Position numbers and translations under genes: made by a program. Below, piece by piece: positions 1 through 10,778 of a stretch of 64,000 nt of DNA. Location: NCBI RefSeq assembly GCF_017357405.1, contig NZ_CP071597.1, positions 1,798,001 through 1,862,000 on the forward strand, in the 5' to 3' direction. How positions within the stretch are numbered: the stretch's first letter is position 1; every line of letters begins with the position of its first letter. The notes under the pieces were generated by a model, which was not told the origin of the DNA, did not search any database, and saw only the letters and a list, made by a program, of their open reading frames with translations. Source of the stretch: Halomontanus rarus. GTDB lineage: Archaea; Halobacteriota; Halobacteria; Halobacteriales; Natrialbaceae.

Positions 1-2
1 CG

Positions 3-593
3 CGCCTCTCGAGGGCCATGCAGGGCGTTCTCGTCGTCCTGTTCGTCGCCGGAGTGGCGACCGGCTCCCCGAAAGTCGCCATCAACAGCGCGCTGGCGCT
101 GGCCGTGACCGCCCTCCCGTCGATCCTCGAGCGCAACTACGAGGTCGTTCTGGATCCGTGGCTGGCCCTCTGGATCACCGCCGCGGTCTTCTTACACACG
201 ATGGGATCGTCGGGGCTGTACAACTCGATCGACTGGTGGGACCACGTCACCCACGGACTGTCGGCGTCGCTGGTCGCCGCCGTCGGCTACACGACGGTGC
301 GCTCGATCGACGTCCACCACGACGACATTGCGATCCCGCATCGGTTCTTCTTCGTCTACATTCTGCTGTTCGTGATGGCCTTCGGCGTCCTCTGGGAGCT
401 GTTCGAGTTCGGACTGGACGTCGTCAGCGCCCGGACCGGACTCGAGATGCCCCTCTCCCAGCACGGCCTCGACGACACGGTCAAGGACATGATGTTCAAC
501 GCGCTCGGAGCGCTCGTGGTCGCGACCTGGGGGCAGGCTCATCTGACTGGCGTCGCAGAGTCGATCGTCGAACGGTACCAGTCCCGGTTCTAG
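3..593 (+). CDS. Integral membrane protein, 5' end outside or near window edge
   Basis: The frame is open from the first bases of the window, so the gene may start upstream; the first ATG inside is at 18. The product has about five hydrophobic segments and a central stretch with WWDHVTHGLSASLVAA, then an acidic loop and LWELFEFGLDVV. Aromatic and His-rich membrane segments of this kind are seen in small haloarchaeal membrane proteins related to the DUF2238/YjdF type; that assignment is tentative. The TAG stop at 591-593 is also the first triplet of a dispersed repeat. Function unknown. Confidence 0.75.
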   Translation, partial: RLSRAMQGVLVVLFVAGVATGSPKVAINSALALAVTALPSILERNYEVVLDPWLALWITAAVFLHTMGSSGLYNSIDWWDHVTHGLSASLVAAVGYTTVRSIDVHHDDIAIPHRFFFVYILLFVMAFGVLWELFEFGLDVVSARTGLEMPLSQHGLDDTVKDMMFNALGALVVATWGQAHLTGVAESIVERYQSRF

Positions 594-630
594 TGGCCAC
601 TGAACGTCACTGCACACTCGATCACACGAC
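591..630 (+). repeat. Dispersed palindromic repeat, copy A (left half)
   Basis: Begins TAGTGGCCACTGAACGTCAC and matches the left half of copy B at 680-761 with several substitutions. Its first three bases are the stop codon of the membrane-protein gene. The right half is not recognisable. Confidence 0.65.
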
Positions 631-679
631 GAGAGCGGTTCGGAGCGCACGGTGAGCGAGTACTGCAGACTGTACGATG

Positions 680-761
680 TAGTAGCCACTGAAAGTCAAT
701 GCACACCTGATCGCACGACTGCTGTGCGATCAGTGTGTGAATCGTTTCAGTTGTTACTATA
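680..761 (+). repeat. Dispersed palindromic repeat, copy B (fullest copy)
   Basis: An imperfect palindrome of about 82 bp. The outer arms read TAGTAGCCACTGAAAGTCAA and, on the other strand, TAGTAACAACTGAAACGATT. The core holds a perfect inverted repeat CTGATCGCAC (707-716) / GTGCGATCAG (724-733) around a 7-base loop. Copies are at 591-630, 36527-36595 and, degraded, 41549-41588. The structure fits a miniature inverted-repeat element or a conserved hairpin; no flanking transposase is present. Confidence 0.8.
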
Positions 762-2287
762 GGTGTGTCACTCGTATCAGTTGGCACCGTAGCGGTGCCG
801 AGCAGTCTCCGGTATCGAACGAGTTTTCGGTTCGATTTCGCGCCGTGGCGCTCGAGTGTGCCGGTGACGGCGGACCTCGCGTTCTGCAGCCGTTTTCGGA
901 CGTCCCGACGCGTGCTGTGTTCGCGACCGGGAACCGATCGGTTCGTCCGACGTCTCACTGAATGATCGTTAGAAGTGCCAAATATGACAGAACAAAATGT
1001 ATATAGAAAATTAGTTATGACTGTCGTGAGAACTCGAAGCGAGTGTATATTCACGTCGATATTCGCCGTCCGAGATTGCTCGAAAGGATAGGTGTACCCG
1101 CCCCGCCGACGTCCGCTAGAACGTCCACACGAGCATCCGCTCTCAGCCACCTCAATGTCGTACGACACTCGCGTGTGAGACGGAATACGTGTTCTGAGCG
1201 ATTCGGGTGACACACGCTCGCCCCCAGTTCCGGTCGCACTTCGACCCGACGCAGCCGCGAACCGGTTTCGATCGGCGATTCTGGGTCGACTCGTCCCGAC
1301 GGGGTTCTCGTATCACACACATACATATATTATCTGTCCATTCTCGAGAAGAGTCTAATATAAGTATATTCTCTCTGTCGTTCGATGTCTCCGTTTCTCC
1401 AATCGACCCTGTCGTCGACGGGCTCTGACTCGAGAAATCCGAAGTGACGAACGAACTGACGTAGTGATCGGCGAAGCGGCGACTGTCGAGCAACGTGAAT
1501 ACCGCCGAGCAGACCGGTAATTCGAGTTTTAGTTAGAACGATAGCGGTGATTCTGAACGGTCATCAGCGAAGTCCATTACAAGAATATGGATGTAATGTG
1601 GGCCCGGTATACGAGGTATTGCCGTCGACAATACTGACAGGCGGCGGTTACGTGGATAGACGGCCGTCGAGACACCCGTTCAGTTCTCCGTACCGACGAA
1701 CTCTACGCTACGCTCGAGAACTATTATCTTAGGATCATCTTACGGATCTGTCGACGAGACGGGGAACGGGCTTCAGCCGCTTCCAGTTCGGGTCGGCCAC
1801 CGCGTCTCCACCGGTTACGAACTGCCCCCCTAGAGACCCTCTACTAACCGTCCGTTCTGTATCACGCGGTGCAGACATCGCACTATTACTTTGGTATTCA
1901 CCAATTACTAAGTGTGGACCACCTCGTCCCGACCAATAGTCCACTATTATTAATAAACTATATCGGATAATGGCACATAATCGTACGCTCACCAAGAACT
2001 TTCTTATACTGAGGTCTTGTTCTCCACTCCAGAACACGGTGGGAGCGATCGCGTTCAAACCCTCGAGTCGGCTCCGAACAGTCGACCGGTCGTGTTCCAA
2101 CCCGTATCGCCGCGAGGGAGGGTGGTCAATTGTTCGTCGATCGAATCGTGTGCAATAATGACTATAAACAACTGCAAATCTGTGATGACATAATTTTGTC
2201 TGGTAAGCACAGAATCCCCAGCTATCACTGCGTGTATATTAGTATTAATTTCGACATGACATTCTAAAGTGACATAAGATCCGCAGC
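762..2287. other. Gene-poor intergenic stretch of about 1.5 kb
   Basis: All six frames hold only short frames without recognisable domains, acidic bias or the usual third-position G/C preference. A/T-rich patches (for example around 980-1020, 1320-1370 and 1900-1980) resemble non-coding DNA. I see no RNA gene or repeat beyond the palindromic element just before it. It could hold decayed genes or an undetected non-coding RNA. Confidence 0.6.
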
Positions 2288-2297
2288 AAGATATATG
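2288..2297 (+). promoter_or_regulatory. TATA box of the ABC transporter operon
   Basis: The sequence AAGATATATG lies about 29 bp ahead of the ATG at 2323. This spacing predicts a leaderless or nearly leaderless transcript, the common haloarchaeal arrangement. Confidence 0.6.
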
Positions 2298-2322
2298 TGT
2301 CACGGCTCGTGTATACTGATCT

Positions 2323-3897
2323 ATGCCTTCATATGGGGACGAGGCGTCCGAGGAGAGTATACGGGAGGTCGATACAGAAACGGCAGCATCCGACGACGAG
2401 GAGTACTCTCGTCGAGGATTCATGGAAGCGGCCGGTGCGGCGGGAGCGGCGGGGGCTGCCACGGGACTCGCAGGGTGTCTCGACAGTCTCGGCGGCGACG
2501 ACTCGTCCGGGTCGGGCGAGCCAGACTTCCTCTGGTGGACCATGCGCGGGTACGTCCCCGCCGAACAGGAAGCGATCGAAGAGGCCGCGGCCGGGTTCGA
2601 AGACTACTCGGACGACCCGGTGAACCTCACCACGAACGTCATCACGTGGGACAACGTATTCGAACAATGGTCGTCGTCGATTTCGGGCCAGAACACGCCG
2701 AACGTCAGCGAGATGGCCAACGAACACGCCGTCGACTTCGGAGCGGAGGGCGTCGTCCGCGAGAACACGGACCTCTACGAGCAGTTCGACGACTGGTACG
2801 ACACGCCGTCGATCTGGGGACGGTACGAAGACGATTTCTGGGGCTTCCCCTGGTTCATCGAGATTCGCCACCTCTACGCGAACACGAGCATCCTCGACGA
2901 GGTCGGGATCGATTCGATGCCGGAGACCTGGGCGGAGCTGATCAGTGCAGCCCAAGACGTCCAGGGTTCGGACAACGAGGACACCTTCGGCTTCGGTACC
3001 GGCGCCGCACGCGACACGGCGACCGGCCAGTCGCTGTACTCGACGGCGACACAGAACGGCGCCCAGTGGTTCGACTACGACGAAGACGCCGGAGAGTGGC
3101 AGGTGACGATGGACGACGGCGCCGCCCTGTTCGCGCACCTCTGGTACGCGAGCTTCCAGGAGTCGTGGGACGTCACGCCGGGTGGCTGGTCCGGGATGAC
3201 CAACACCGAAATCGAGCAGTTGTACAACAACAACCGCCTCGCGTTCATGCTCAACACCGGCGACCCCGCCGGAAACCTGGCCGACGACGGAGGCGAGCTC
3301 TTCGAAAACACCGAACTCGTAATGACGCCCGAAGGACCGAACGGAGAGCGGACCTCGTTCATGGGCGGCAGCTGTCTGTCCGCGTTCACGCAGGAGTTCA
3401 CCCAGCACGACTCGGGCAACGACTTCTCGATGGACTTCATCGAGTACATGACGATCCCCGAGACGATGAACGAGTACTGGCCCGAGGCGACGCCGACGTT
3501 CCTGCCCGTCCGCGAGGGCCAAGAAGAGATCGAACCCTACACGGAAAACAACACGAACATCCCCGACGAGTGGATCCAGACCCGCCTCGATCAGGCGAGC
3601 GACTCCAAACGCTACGGCATCAGCGGCGGTGGCCGCGCCGCACCGTTCCTGGGATCGCTCGAGGGAGACACGGACGCGTACTCGATCGCGATCTCGGGCA
3701 TCCTCGGCTCGGGCAACGACCCTAAGCAGGCGATCGTCGACCAGGCGAATCAGGTTCGCCAGGAACTCAACGAGCAGGTCGACTACGAGGTCTCGGAGAG
3801 TTCGGAGGAACCGAGCCTCGACGACGCGCCGGATATAGTCCAAGACTGGATCACCGGCGACGGTGACGCCCCGCAGATCTGGAACCCGTACGAATAG
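2323..3897 (+). CDS. Sugar-type ABC transporter substrate-binding lipoprotein
   Basis: A 524-residue extracellular solute-binding protein of family 1. An acidic N-terminal tail of about 27 residues precedes a twin-arginine signal (SRRGFMEAAGAAG) and a lipobox ending LAGC, so it should be exported by Tat and lipid-anchored outside the membrane. The mature part begins with an acidic, Ser/Gly-rich linker, then the bilobal domain; motifs such as WWTMRGYVPAEQEAIEEAA and the late FLPVR segment are typical of MalE/UgpB-like proteins. It is first in an operon with two permeases and an ATPase. The ligand cannot be read from sequence; a sugar or glycerol-phosphate-like solute is the family expectation. 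Confidence 0.92.
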   Translation: MPSYGDEASEESIREVDTETAASDDEEYSRRGFMEAAGAAGAAGAATGLAGCLDSLGGDDSSGSGEPDFLWWTMRGYVPAEQEAIEEAAAGFEDYSDDPVNLTTNVITWDNVFEQWSSSISGQNTPNVSEMANEHAVDFGAEGVVRENTDLYEQFDDWYDTPSIWGRYEDDFWGFPWFIEIRHLYANTSILDEVGIDSMPETWAELISAAQDVQGSDNEDTFGFGTGAARDTATGQSLYSTATQNGAQWFDYDEDAGEWQVTMDDGAALFAHLWYASFQESWDVTPGGWSGMTNTEIEQLYNNNRLAFMLNTGDPAGNLADDGGELFENTELVMTPEGPNGERTSFMGGSCLSAFTQEFTQHDSGNDFSMDFIEYMTIPETMNEYWPEATPTFLPVREGQEEIEPYTENNTNIPDEWIQTRLDQASDSKRYGISGGGRAAPFLGSLEGDTDAYSIAISGILGSGNDPKQAIVDQANQVRQELNEQVDYEVSESSEEPSLDDAPDIVQDWITGDGDAPQIWNPYE

Positions 3898-3983
3898 ATT
3901 AAAGGGCTGCGTTCACAATTCACACACCGTACGTACTGACGCGGGTCGGTTCACAACTACACACACGTCTTCCCTTAACACAA

Positions 3984-4919
3984 ATGGCAACGAAAGACAA
4001 ATCGGACGACATGCGTTCCTTCGACCTCCCTCGAGAGTACTACCACTGGTTCTCGAAGGAGAGCGTCTGGGGATGGTTGTTCCTGTTACCGACGCTGTTC
4101 GCGCTCGGGCTCGTCAGCGTCTATCCCATCTTCCGCGGAATCTACCTCGGTTTCACGCAGTATGACGGTATCGGCGATCCCCAGTGGATCGGACTCGAGA
4201 ACTACGCTCGTATCCTCGGCTGGACCGAGATGTGGATCGTCCTCCGAAACACCTTAGTCTGGGCCTTCGCCGCAGTCGTGATTATGGCGCTCGTCGGCCT
4301 CGGCTTCGCGACCCTGCTCAACCGCGACTTCAAGGGCCGTTCAGTGGCGACGACCCTGTTGTTGCTCCCCTGGGCGGTCCCGTTCATCGCGATCGCCTTC
4401 AACTGGCGGTTGATGTACAGTTTCGAACTGGGGCCGCTAAACGGCGTGTTACGGATGATCGGCGTCAGCGATGGCGTCCCGTGGCTCGCGAGTTCGCGGT
4501 ACGCGCTGTTCTCCGTGGCGCTCGCGTGGATCTGGCGGAACTTCCCGTTTTTCATGTTGACGTTCCTCGCGGCGATGAAGGGGATCCCGAACGATCTCTA
4601 CGAGGCCGCACGCGTCGACGGCTCGACGAAACTGGACACGTTCCGGCACATCACGCTCCCGTTCTTGCAACCGATCGCGATCGTCGTGACGCTGTTGATG
4701 AGCCTCTGGTCGCTCAACCACTTCACGCTCATCTACGTGATGACCGGCGGCGGTCCGGGAACGTCCTCGATGGTGTTACCCGTCTACATCTACCGACGGG
4801 CGTTCCACCTCCGTGAGTACGGTCTCGCGAGCGCGATCGCGGTCGTCATGCTGACGATCATGCTCACCTACGGGCTGATCTACCTACGGCTGTACCGCGA
4901 AGACGTCGGAGGGCAATAA
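3984..4919 (+). CDS. ABC transporter permease, MalF/UgpA type
   Basis: A 311-residue inner-membrane permease with six predicted transmembrane segments. The first starts near residue 27 (GWLFLLPTLFALGLVSVYP), and the cytoplasmic EAA loop near residue 205 (YEAARVDGSTKLDTFRHITL) contacts the ATPase. This order (binding protein, MalF-like, MalG-like, ATPase) is the standard carbohydrate importer arrangement. The start ATG follows an 86-bp gap after the binding-protein gene, and the stop is two bases before the next ATG, so the two permeases are probably translated together. Confidence 0.93.
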   Translation: MATKDKSDDMRSFDLPREYYHWFSKESVWGWLFLLPTLFALGLVSVYPIFRGIYLGFTQYDGIGDPQWIGLENYARILGWTEMWIVLRNTLVWAFAAVVIMALVGLGFATLLNRDFKGRSVATTLLLLPWAVPFIAIAFNWRLMYSFELGPLNGVLRMIGVSDGVPWLASSRYALFSVALAWIWRNFPFFMLTFLAAMKGIPNDLYEAARVDGSTKLDTFRHITLPFLQPIAIVVTLLMSLWSLNHFTLIYVMTGGGPGTSSMVLPVYIYRRAFHLREYGLASAIAVVMLTIMLTYGLIYLRLYREDVGGQ

Positions 4920-4921
4920 CC

Positions 4922-5824
4922 ATGGCAACAGAGACAGACCCACAACACGCACCCGAAACCGGATCGGAGTCCGAATCCGGACTACTCACCGAACGCTACG
5001 TCGAGCTCGGCAAAGCCATCGGCTTCCACGCGCTGCTGTGGTCGCTGGTGACGATCGTCCTGTTCCCGGTGCTGTGGATGATCGTCGTCTCGGTCAACCA
5101 GATCGCCTTCGACACGTTCGTGTCGGATCCAGCCGCCTGGTTCTCCGACGCCTCGATGAGCGCCTACGACCAGATGGTCAACGAGACCAGGTTCCTGACC
5201 TGGTTCACGAACAGCGCGATCGTCAGCGTCAGCGCGACGGTCGTGAGCATCGTCGTCTGTCTGCTCGGCGCCTACAGTATCGGTCGACTGCACTTTCGCG
5301 GACGACAGACGGTCGCGACGTTCCTGTTGATCACGCAGATGTTCCCGGCGATCCTCATCGCGATCCCGCTGTTCCTCGTCTTCCGAGACATCGGGCTGTT
5401 CAATACGCTCACGGGACTCGTCATCGCCTACGTGGCGTTCACGCTTCCCTTCGCGATCTGGATGCTCCGTGGATTCTACGAGAACCTCCCGACCTCCCTC
5501 GAGGAGGCGGCGATGATCGACGGCTGTACCCGCGTCGGTGCCGTCTTCCGGGTTATCGTGCCGCTGTCGGCACCGGCGATCGCGACGACGGCGATCTTTA
5601 CGTGGGTGCTCGCGTGGAACGAGTTCGTGTTCGCACTGGTCCTGATCAACGACCCCGACAAGAAGACCCTGCCGCCGGGAATGAGCGAGTGGATCGGCCA
5701 GTACTCGCTCAACTGGGACCTGCTGATGGCCGGTGCCCTCGGGGCGACCCTCCCGATGCTGGTCATCTTCTTCTTCCTCCAGAGTTACATCGTCAAGGGA
5801 CTCTCCGAGGGGGCGGTCAAGTGA
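4922..5824 (+). CDS. ABC transporter permease, MalG/UgpE type
   Basis: A 300-residue carbohydrate ABC permease. After a polar N-terminus of about 30 residues come six predicted membrane helices; the EAA loop (LEEAAMIDGCTRVGAVFRVI) lies near residue 197. It would form the heterodimeric channel with the preceding permease. The C-terminal end, IVKGLSEGAVK, is the usual MalG-family ending. The ATPase gene follows after 169 bp. Confidence 0.93.
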   Translation: MATETDPQHAPETGSESESGLLTERYVELGKAIGFHALLWSLVTIVLFPVLWMIVVSVNQIAFDTFVSDPAAWFSDASMSAYDQMVNETRFLTWFTNSAIVSVSATVVSIVVCLLGAYSIGRLHFRGRQTVATFLLITQMFPAILIAIPLFLVFRDIGLFNTLTGLVIAYVAFTLPFAIWMLRGFYENLPTSLEEAAMIDGCTRVGAVFRVIVPLSAPAIATTAIFTWVLAWNEFVFALVLINDPDKKTLPPGMSEWIGQYSLNWDLLMAGALGATLPMLVIFFFLQSYIVKGLSEGAVK

Positions 5825-5993
5825 CACCAGCACAGCTCGGATTCGGACCGGAACCGACATCGATACCAAATCCACCACACATGTTCCGAACACAGAACCC
5901 ACGTCCGTCTCGACGCTCGGACAGACGCCGTCGCCCGCAACAGAACCGATACGACCGAAAAATCATTAGCAACGGACGGAGACGTGATACCCA

Positions 5994-7196
<1,203 letters not shown>

Positions 7197-7294
7197 CCTG
7201 GGACTCGAGTTCGAGGGGCGCTCTCGTGAGTCCGGGCCGATCCCGGTACCAGTAGCGATATCAGTCCCAACGTCGGAGTCACGTGTACACGCAC

Positions 7295-7981
7295 ATGAGC
7301 CAGCACGCAACACAGGACGAACTCGGGATCCGCGAGTCGATCACAGTCCCGTGGCGCGAACTCGTCGGCGCAGCGGACGTCGACACCGCGGTAGACACGG
7401 TCGGTCGATACGGCTGGCTGCCGGTCGCCGTCGGGCTCCTCGTGCACGCACTCGCCCGCGGGCTCTTTCAGTACGTCAGCGATCCGTTCATCATGATGGA
7501 GGGGTACGTCTTCCAGGGCTGGCCGGTCGCCGCGGCCATCACGGGCTTCGAAGCGTTCTTCCTCGTGGTCTTCGCCTGGTTCATCTACTTCGGCGCGATC
7601 GGCGTCATCGCCGGCTTCATCTCGACAGAACGGATCATGGCACCGGACATCTTCAAGGCGGGTGGCTACCTGACGGTCCTGTTCGCCCCCGTGTTTCTCG
7701 TCGGCTCGGCCGTGATCGCGACGGTGACCGCGCCGGAATCGGTCGCCGAGATCACCGCCGAACAGAGCGGCGATATCGCCGTCCAGAGCGAGGCGTACGC
7801 GGCCGTCTACGACACGATACAGATGCAGATCGTTCAGACGCTCAAGGCGGCCGCCTGGATCGTCACCGGGTTTCTGATGCTCCCCGTCGTCGCAAAACTC
7901 TACGCGATCGACGCCAAGGGGAGCGTTGCCGCCGTCCTCCCCGTGACGCTGGTCGCGGTGTTCGCCGCGTTCCTCGTCTGA
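7295..7981 (+). CDS. Multi-span membrane protein, Yip1-like, end of ABC operon
   Basis: A 228-residue protein with about five hydrophobic segments; an in-frame GTG lies 12 bases upstream but ATG 7295 (MSQHATQDEL) is preferred. Between the fourth and fifth spans is a 45-residue acidic extracellular or cytoplasmic loop. The layout (polar N-terminus, then clustered membrane spans) resembles Yip1-domain proteins, a tentative link. It follows the ATPase gene by 98 bp in the same direction and may belong to the transporter operon as an accessory membrane protein. Confidence 0.8.
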   Translation: MSQHATQDELGIRESITVPWRELVGAADVDTAVDTVGRYGWLPVAVGLLVHALARGLFQYVSDPFIMMEGYVFQGWPVAAAITGFEAFFLVVFAWFIYFGAIGVIAGFISTERIMAPDIFKAGGYLTVLFAPVFLVGSAVIATVTAPESVAEITAEQSGDIAVQSEAYAAVYDTIQMQIVQTLKAAAWIVTGFLMLPVVAKLYAIDAKGSVAAVLPVTLVAVFAAFLV

Positions 7982-8296
7982 GCGTCGAGGCTCGGCGTCT
8001 CCGTTGTTCGCTCGATCGGAATCCGTCCGTCGACACAGCGACTCGAGCACGGCGCGCCGGTGACGGCACTCGATACGGTGTGTGAGACAGTCGCTCGAGT
8101 ACGACCCGTTCGACGAGAAAAAACACGGGTCCGAACGCCACGGTGACGATCGGTTTGCCGGCGGAATGGGATCGATCTCGAGCGGAAAACCGGTTGCCGA
8201 CGGTCACTCGAGGGGAACGACGACGACGACGGTATCTCCCCGACCTTACGACGACGGTATCTCCCCGACCTTACGACCACAGCACCCCTCCAAACC
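7982..8296. other. Convergent intergenic region with a 25-bp tandem duplication
   Basis: The region lies between the convergent membrane-protein and chaperonin genes. A 25-bp unit beginning CGACGGTATCTCCCCGACCT occurs twice in tandem (8227-8251 and 8252-8276). A shorter related phrase (CCTACGACCACGG) follows. No coding frame is convincing. Confidence 0.6.
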
Positions 8297-9943
8297 CTAC
8301 GACCACGGCATATCCTCGGGATCGATCGCCGGCCGGTGATCGATCAGAACGCTGTCGATGGTCAGCAGCGAGTTCGCGAACTCGAGACTCCGGACCAGTC
8401 CGCTCGTCCGGACGACGAACGCGTCCAGCGCGCCACCGCTGTCGACGGTATCGTCGACGATATCGCCGGCCGCGTCGATACCGGCCCGCTCGAGGCCTGC
8501 GTCGTGGCGGGTCCGGAGGTCGACCATCGCGTCGATCGGATCGTGGCCGGCGTTTCTGGCGAGCGTCCGCGGGATCGACTCGAGGACGTCAGCGAACTCC
8601 TCGACGGCCAGCTGTTCGCGGCCGTCGAACCGCGGCGCCAGTTCGCGGACGGCCGCGGCCGCCTCGAGGTCGGCCGCGCCGCCGCCGACCAGCGCCTCGG
8701 GGCGCTTGATCGCCGCGCGGGTCGCGTTGAGCCCGCCCTTGATGCGACGTTCGGCCTCCTCGGCGACGCTCTCGGTCCCGCCGCGGACGACCAGCTGAAC
8801 ACAGCCCGGGTCGGCGCCGTCGGGCGCCGTCACCGCGAGCCAGGTCTTCTCCCCCTGTGCGGCCATCGTGCGGACGGTCGCGCGACCGACCTCCGCGGCC
8901 GTCGCCGGTTCGCCCGAACTCACGGTCCCGCGGATGCGGGCACCGGTCACCCGCGAGAGGTACTCGAGGTGATTTCGCTTGACGTTTCGGAACGTGAGGA
9001 CGTCGTGTCGCGCGAGTTCGACGGCGAGGTCGTGGGTGACGTCGCCCGTGACGAAGACCGCGCTCGCCCCCGACACCGCGATCGAGTCGGCGATCAGTTC
9101 GGTCTCGCGCTCGAGTTGCTCGACGACCGCGGCGTCGTCGACCGACATCGACAGCGAATTCGATCGAACGCCGCGGGGCTTGAGGTCGCCGTGGATCAGC
9201 AGGACGTCGCCGTCGACCGGCAGGAGGTACTCGGCCCGCATCGGTTCGGCGGGCAGGAGGACCCCCGGGAGTAACTCGGTCGTCGCGCTGTCGCCGCCCG
9301 GAATGGCCTCGGTTCGGACGTACGAGAGGTCGACCGAGCCGCGCGCGGGTTCCCAGGCGCGATAGGTCGCCTCGAGGACGTCGTCGACCACCCCCTCGAG
9401 CGGCCAGTCGCCCGTCCGGCCGTTGGTCATGCCGGACCAGGCGACCGATCGCATCCGGTCGGCGTCGAAGTCAGCCGGCGCGGTCGGCCGGGCCGCGCTC
9501 GTGAGCGGGAGGCTTCGATCGGTCCACACCTCGAGGGTTCGCTGGGCGCCGATCGAGAACCCTTCGATCACGTCGACCGGCGGGACGCCCCGATCGATCA
9601 GGTCCATCCCGGTCTGGAGGAGTTCGCTCGCGTAGACGACGGCCGCGGTCGACCCGTCGCCGTACTCGTCCTCGTGGTCCTCCGCGAGTCGAATGAACTG
9701 ATCGGCGACCGGGTGGCTGGTTTCGCCCTCGAACTCCTCTAGGATCGCGATCCCGTCGTTGCTGACGAACGAACGGATGGTGTCGTCTTGCATTCGACGG
9801 ACGACCATCTTGTCCCGGCCGAACGGACCGAGCGTCGTCCGAACCAACTCTCCCATTTCTCCGGCTGCTCGCCGGATCATCGCCCTCGTCTCCTCGGCGG
9901 AGAGCTGATCCCAGTCGGTGGGATTCGTTTCGATCGTACCCAT
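8297..9943 (-). CDS. Divergent thermosome-like (group II chaperonin) protein
   Basis: A 548-residue member of the TCP-1/Cpn60 group II chaperonin family, normally a double-ring ATP-driven protein-folding machine. Recognisable signatures are TLGPFGRDKMVV, SNDGIAILEEF, GDGSTAAVVYASELL and, later, LVGGGAADLEAAAAV. All are altered compared with ordinary thermosome subunits (typically NDGATIL, GDGTT, GGGAxE). The Gly-rich C-terminal tail is missing; it ends DPEDMPWS. ATG 9943 is preferred over the in-frame GTG at 9952 because GAGGTGG lies just upstream as a ribosome-binding site. It is probably a specialised paralogue rather than the main chaperonin; whether it hydrolyses ATP is unclear. Confidence 0.88.
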   Translation of the reverse strand: MGTIETNPTDWDQLSAEETRAMIRRAAGEMGELVRTTLGPFGRDKMVVRRMQDDTIRSFVSNDGIAILEEFEGETSHPVADQFIRLAEDHEDEYGDGSTAAVVYASELLQTGMDLIDRGVPPVDVIEGFSIGAQRTLEVWTDRSLPLTSAARPTAPADFDADRMRSVAWSGMTNGRTGDWPLEGVVDDVLEATYRAWEPARGSVDLSYVRTEAIPGGDSATTELLPGVLLPAEPMRAEYLLPVDGDVLLIHGDLKPRGVRSNSLSMSVDDAAVVEQLERETELIADSIAVSGASAVFVTGDVTHDLAVELARHDVLTFRNVKRNHLEYLSRVTGARIRGTVSSGEPATAAEVGRATVRTMAAQGEKTWLAVTAPDGADPGCVQLVVRGGTESVAEEAERRIKGGLNATRAAIKRPEALVGGGAADLEAAAAVRELAPRFDGREQLAVEEFADVLESIPRTLARNAGHDPIDAMVDLRTRHDAGLERAGIDAAGDIVDDTVDSGGALDAFVVRTSGLVRSLEFANSLLTIDSVLIDHRPAIDPEDMPWS

Positions 9944-9994
9944 TGCTACCACCTCTTCGTCGACGGACGAATAATTCCTCGCATCGTGTTCGTG

Positions 9995-10186
9995 TCACCT
10001 GACAAATAGTCGATCGAAGGCGATTGCCAGCACGATCAACAGCAAGATCGCGTAGGAAATCTCGTAGATCAATCCGTACCCCTCCCCGTAAATGTAACTC
10101 AGCCCTCCGTACGCGCCGACCAGAAGAACGATCAGTACGACACCGAAGATTCCGATCCGCTGGTACGTGTCTTCGCGGACTTCCAT
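9995..10186 (-). CDS. Small two-span membrane protein
   Basis: A 63-residue protein starting MEVREDTYQR with two hydrophobic segments (IGIFGVVLIVLLVGAYGGL and a second before AFDRLFVR). The upstream TATA-like ATTTAATATCC at 10211-10221 is about 30 bp ahead of the ATG, supporting this start over an in-frame GTG at 10207. It lies just upstream of the chaperonin gene on the same strand. Function unknown. Confidence 0.65.
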   Translation of the reverse strand: MEVREDTYQRIGIFGVVLIVLLVGAYGGLSYIYGEGYGLIYEISYAILLLIVLAIAFDRLFVR

Positions 10187-10778
10187 ACGTGTGTTCCATT
10201 CTCTCACAGGATATTAAATGATCGGACGAGTACACGGGGTGATGAGTCTCGAGCGGTCGACGGAAGAACTCGAGGTCACAACGCCGCGGTTCGGTCGAGT
10301 CGGCGGCGGACGACGCCATCGGGAGCCAAAGATCACCGCCTCTGTAATCGGTCTTCACTGAAGTGTTTCGCATTGTATTTTAATTCCTATCTTTTGTCTG
10401 GGTGACTATTTGGTTCGAGAGTAGAGCGGGGCCATCGCCGCTATACGGACGCTATATCGGCCGTAACGACTGTCTCCCCGCAGGCACCAGACTCGAGAAC
10501 GATATTCAGCGGAACTGCCATTCGAAATCGAAACGATCGCTCGAACGGGACCGAAAGCGTTCTCGAGAGGGTATGATGGCGTTAAATACCAATTCTGTCG
10601 GTGAATCGTTCGAGCGTCGACGATACACCTTCGAACGAACTCATAAGTAGTCATAATATGATAGAATACAGATAGAAGGGGAGATGGAGAGAGGAAAAGA
10701 CAGGACGAGGTTGCGACCTGCTCACGACCGTCTCGAGCATCGTGTTCACCCGCGGGTCACGCCGACACCCGAGCGATC
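10187..10778. other. Intergenic region
   Basis: Apart from the promoter of the small membrane protein (10211-10221) I see no convincing gene. Frames of about 80 codons on both strands at 10402-10654 mirror each other and lack any recognisable feature. The stretch 10640-10690 is A/T-rich and purine-rich. Confidence 0.5.

Noticed and set aside
2295..3725. 476-codon frame over the substrate-binding protein gene
   Set aside because: Extremely Arg-rich, no signal peptide or domain; shadow of the 2323-3897 gene.
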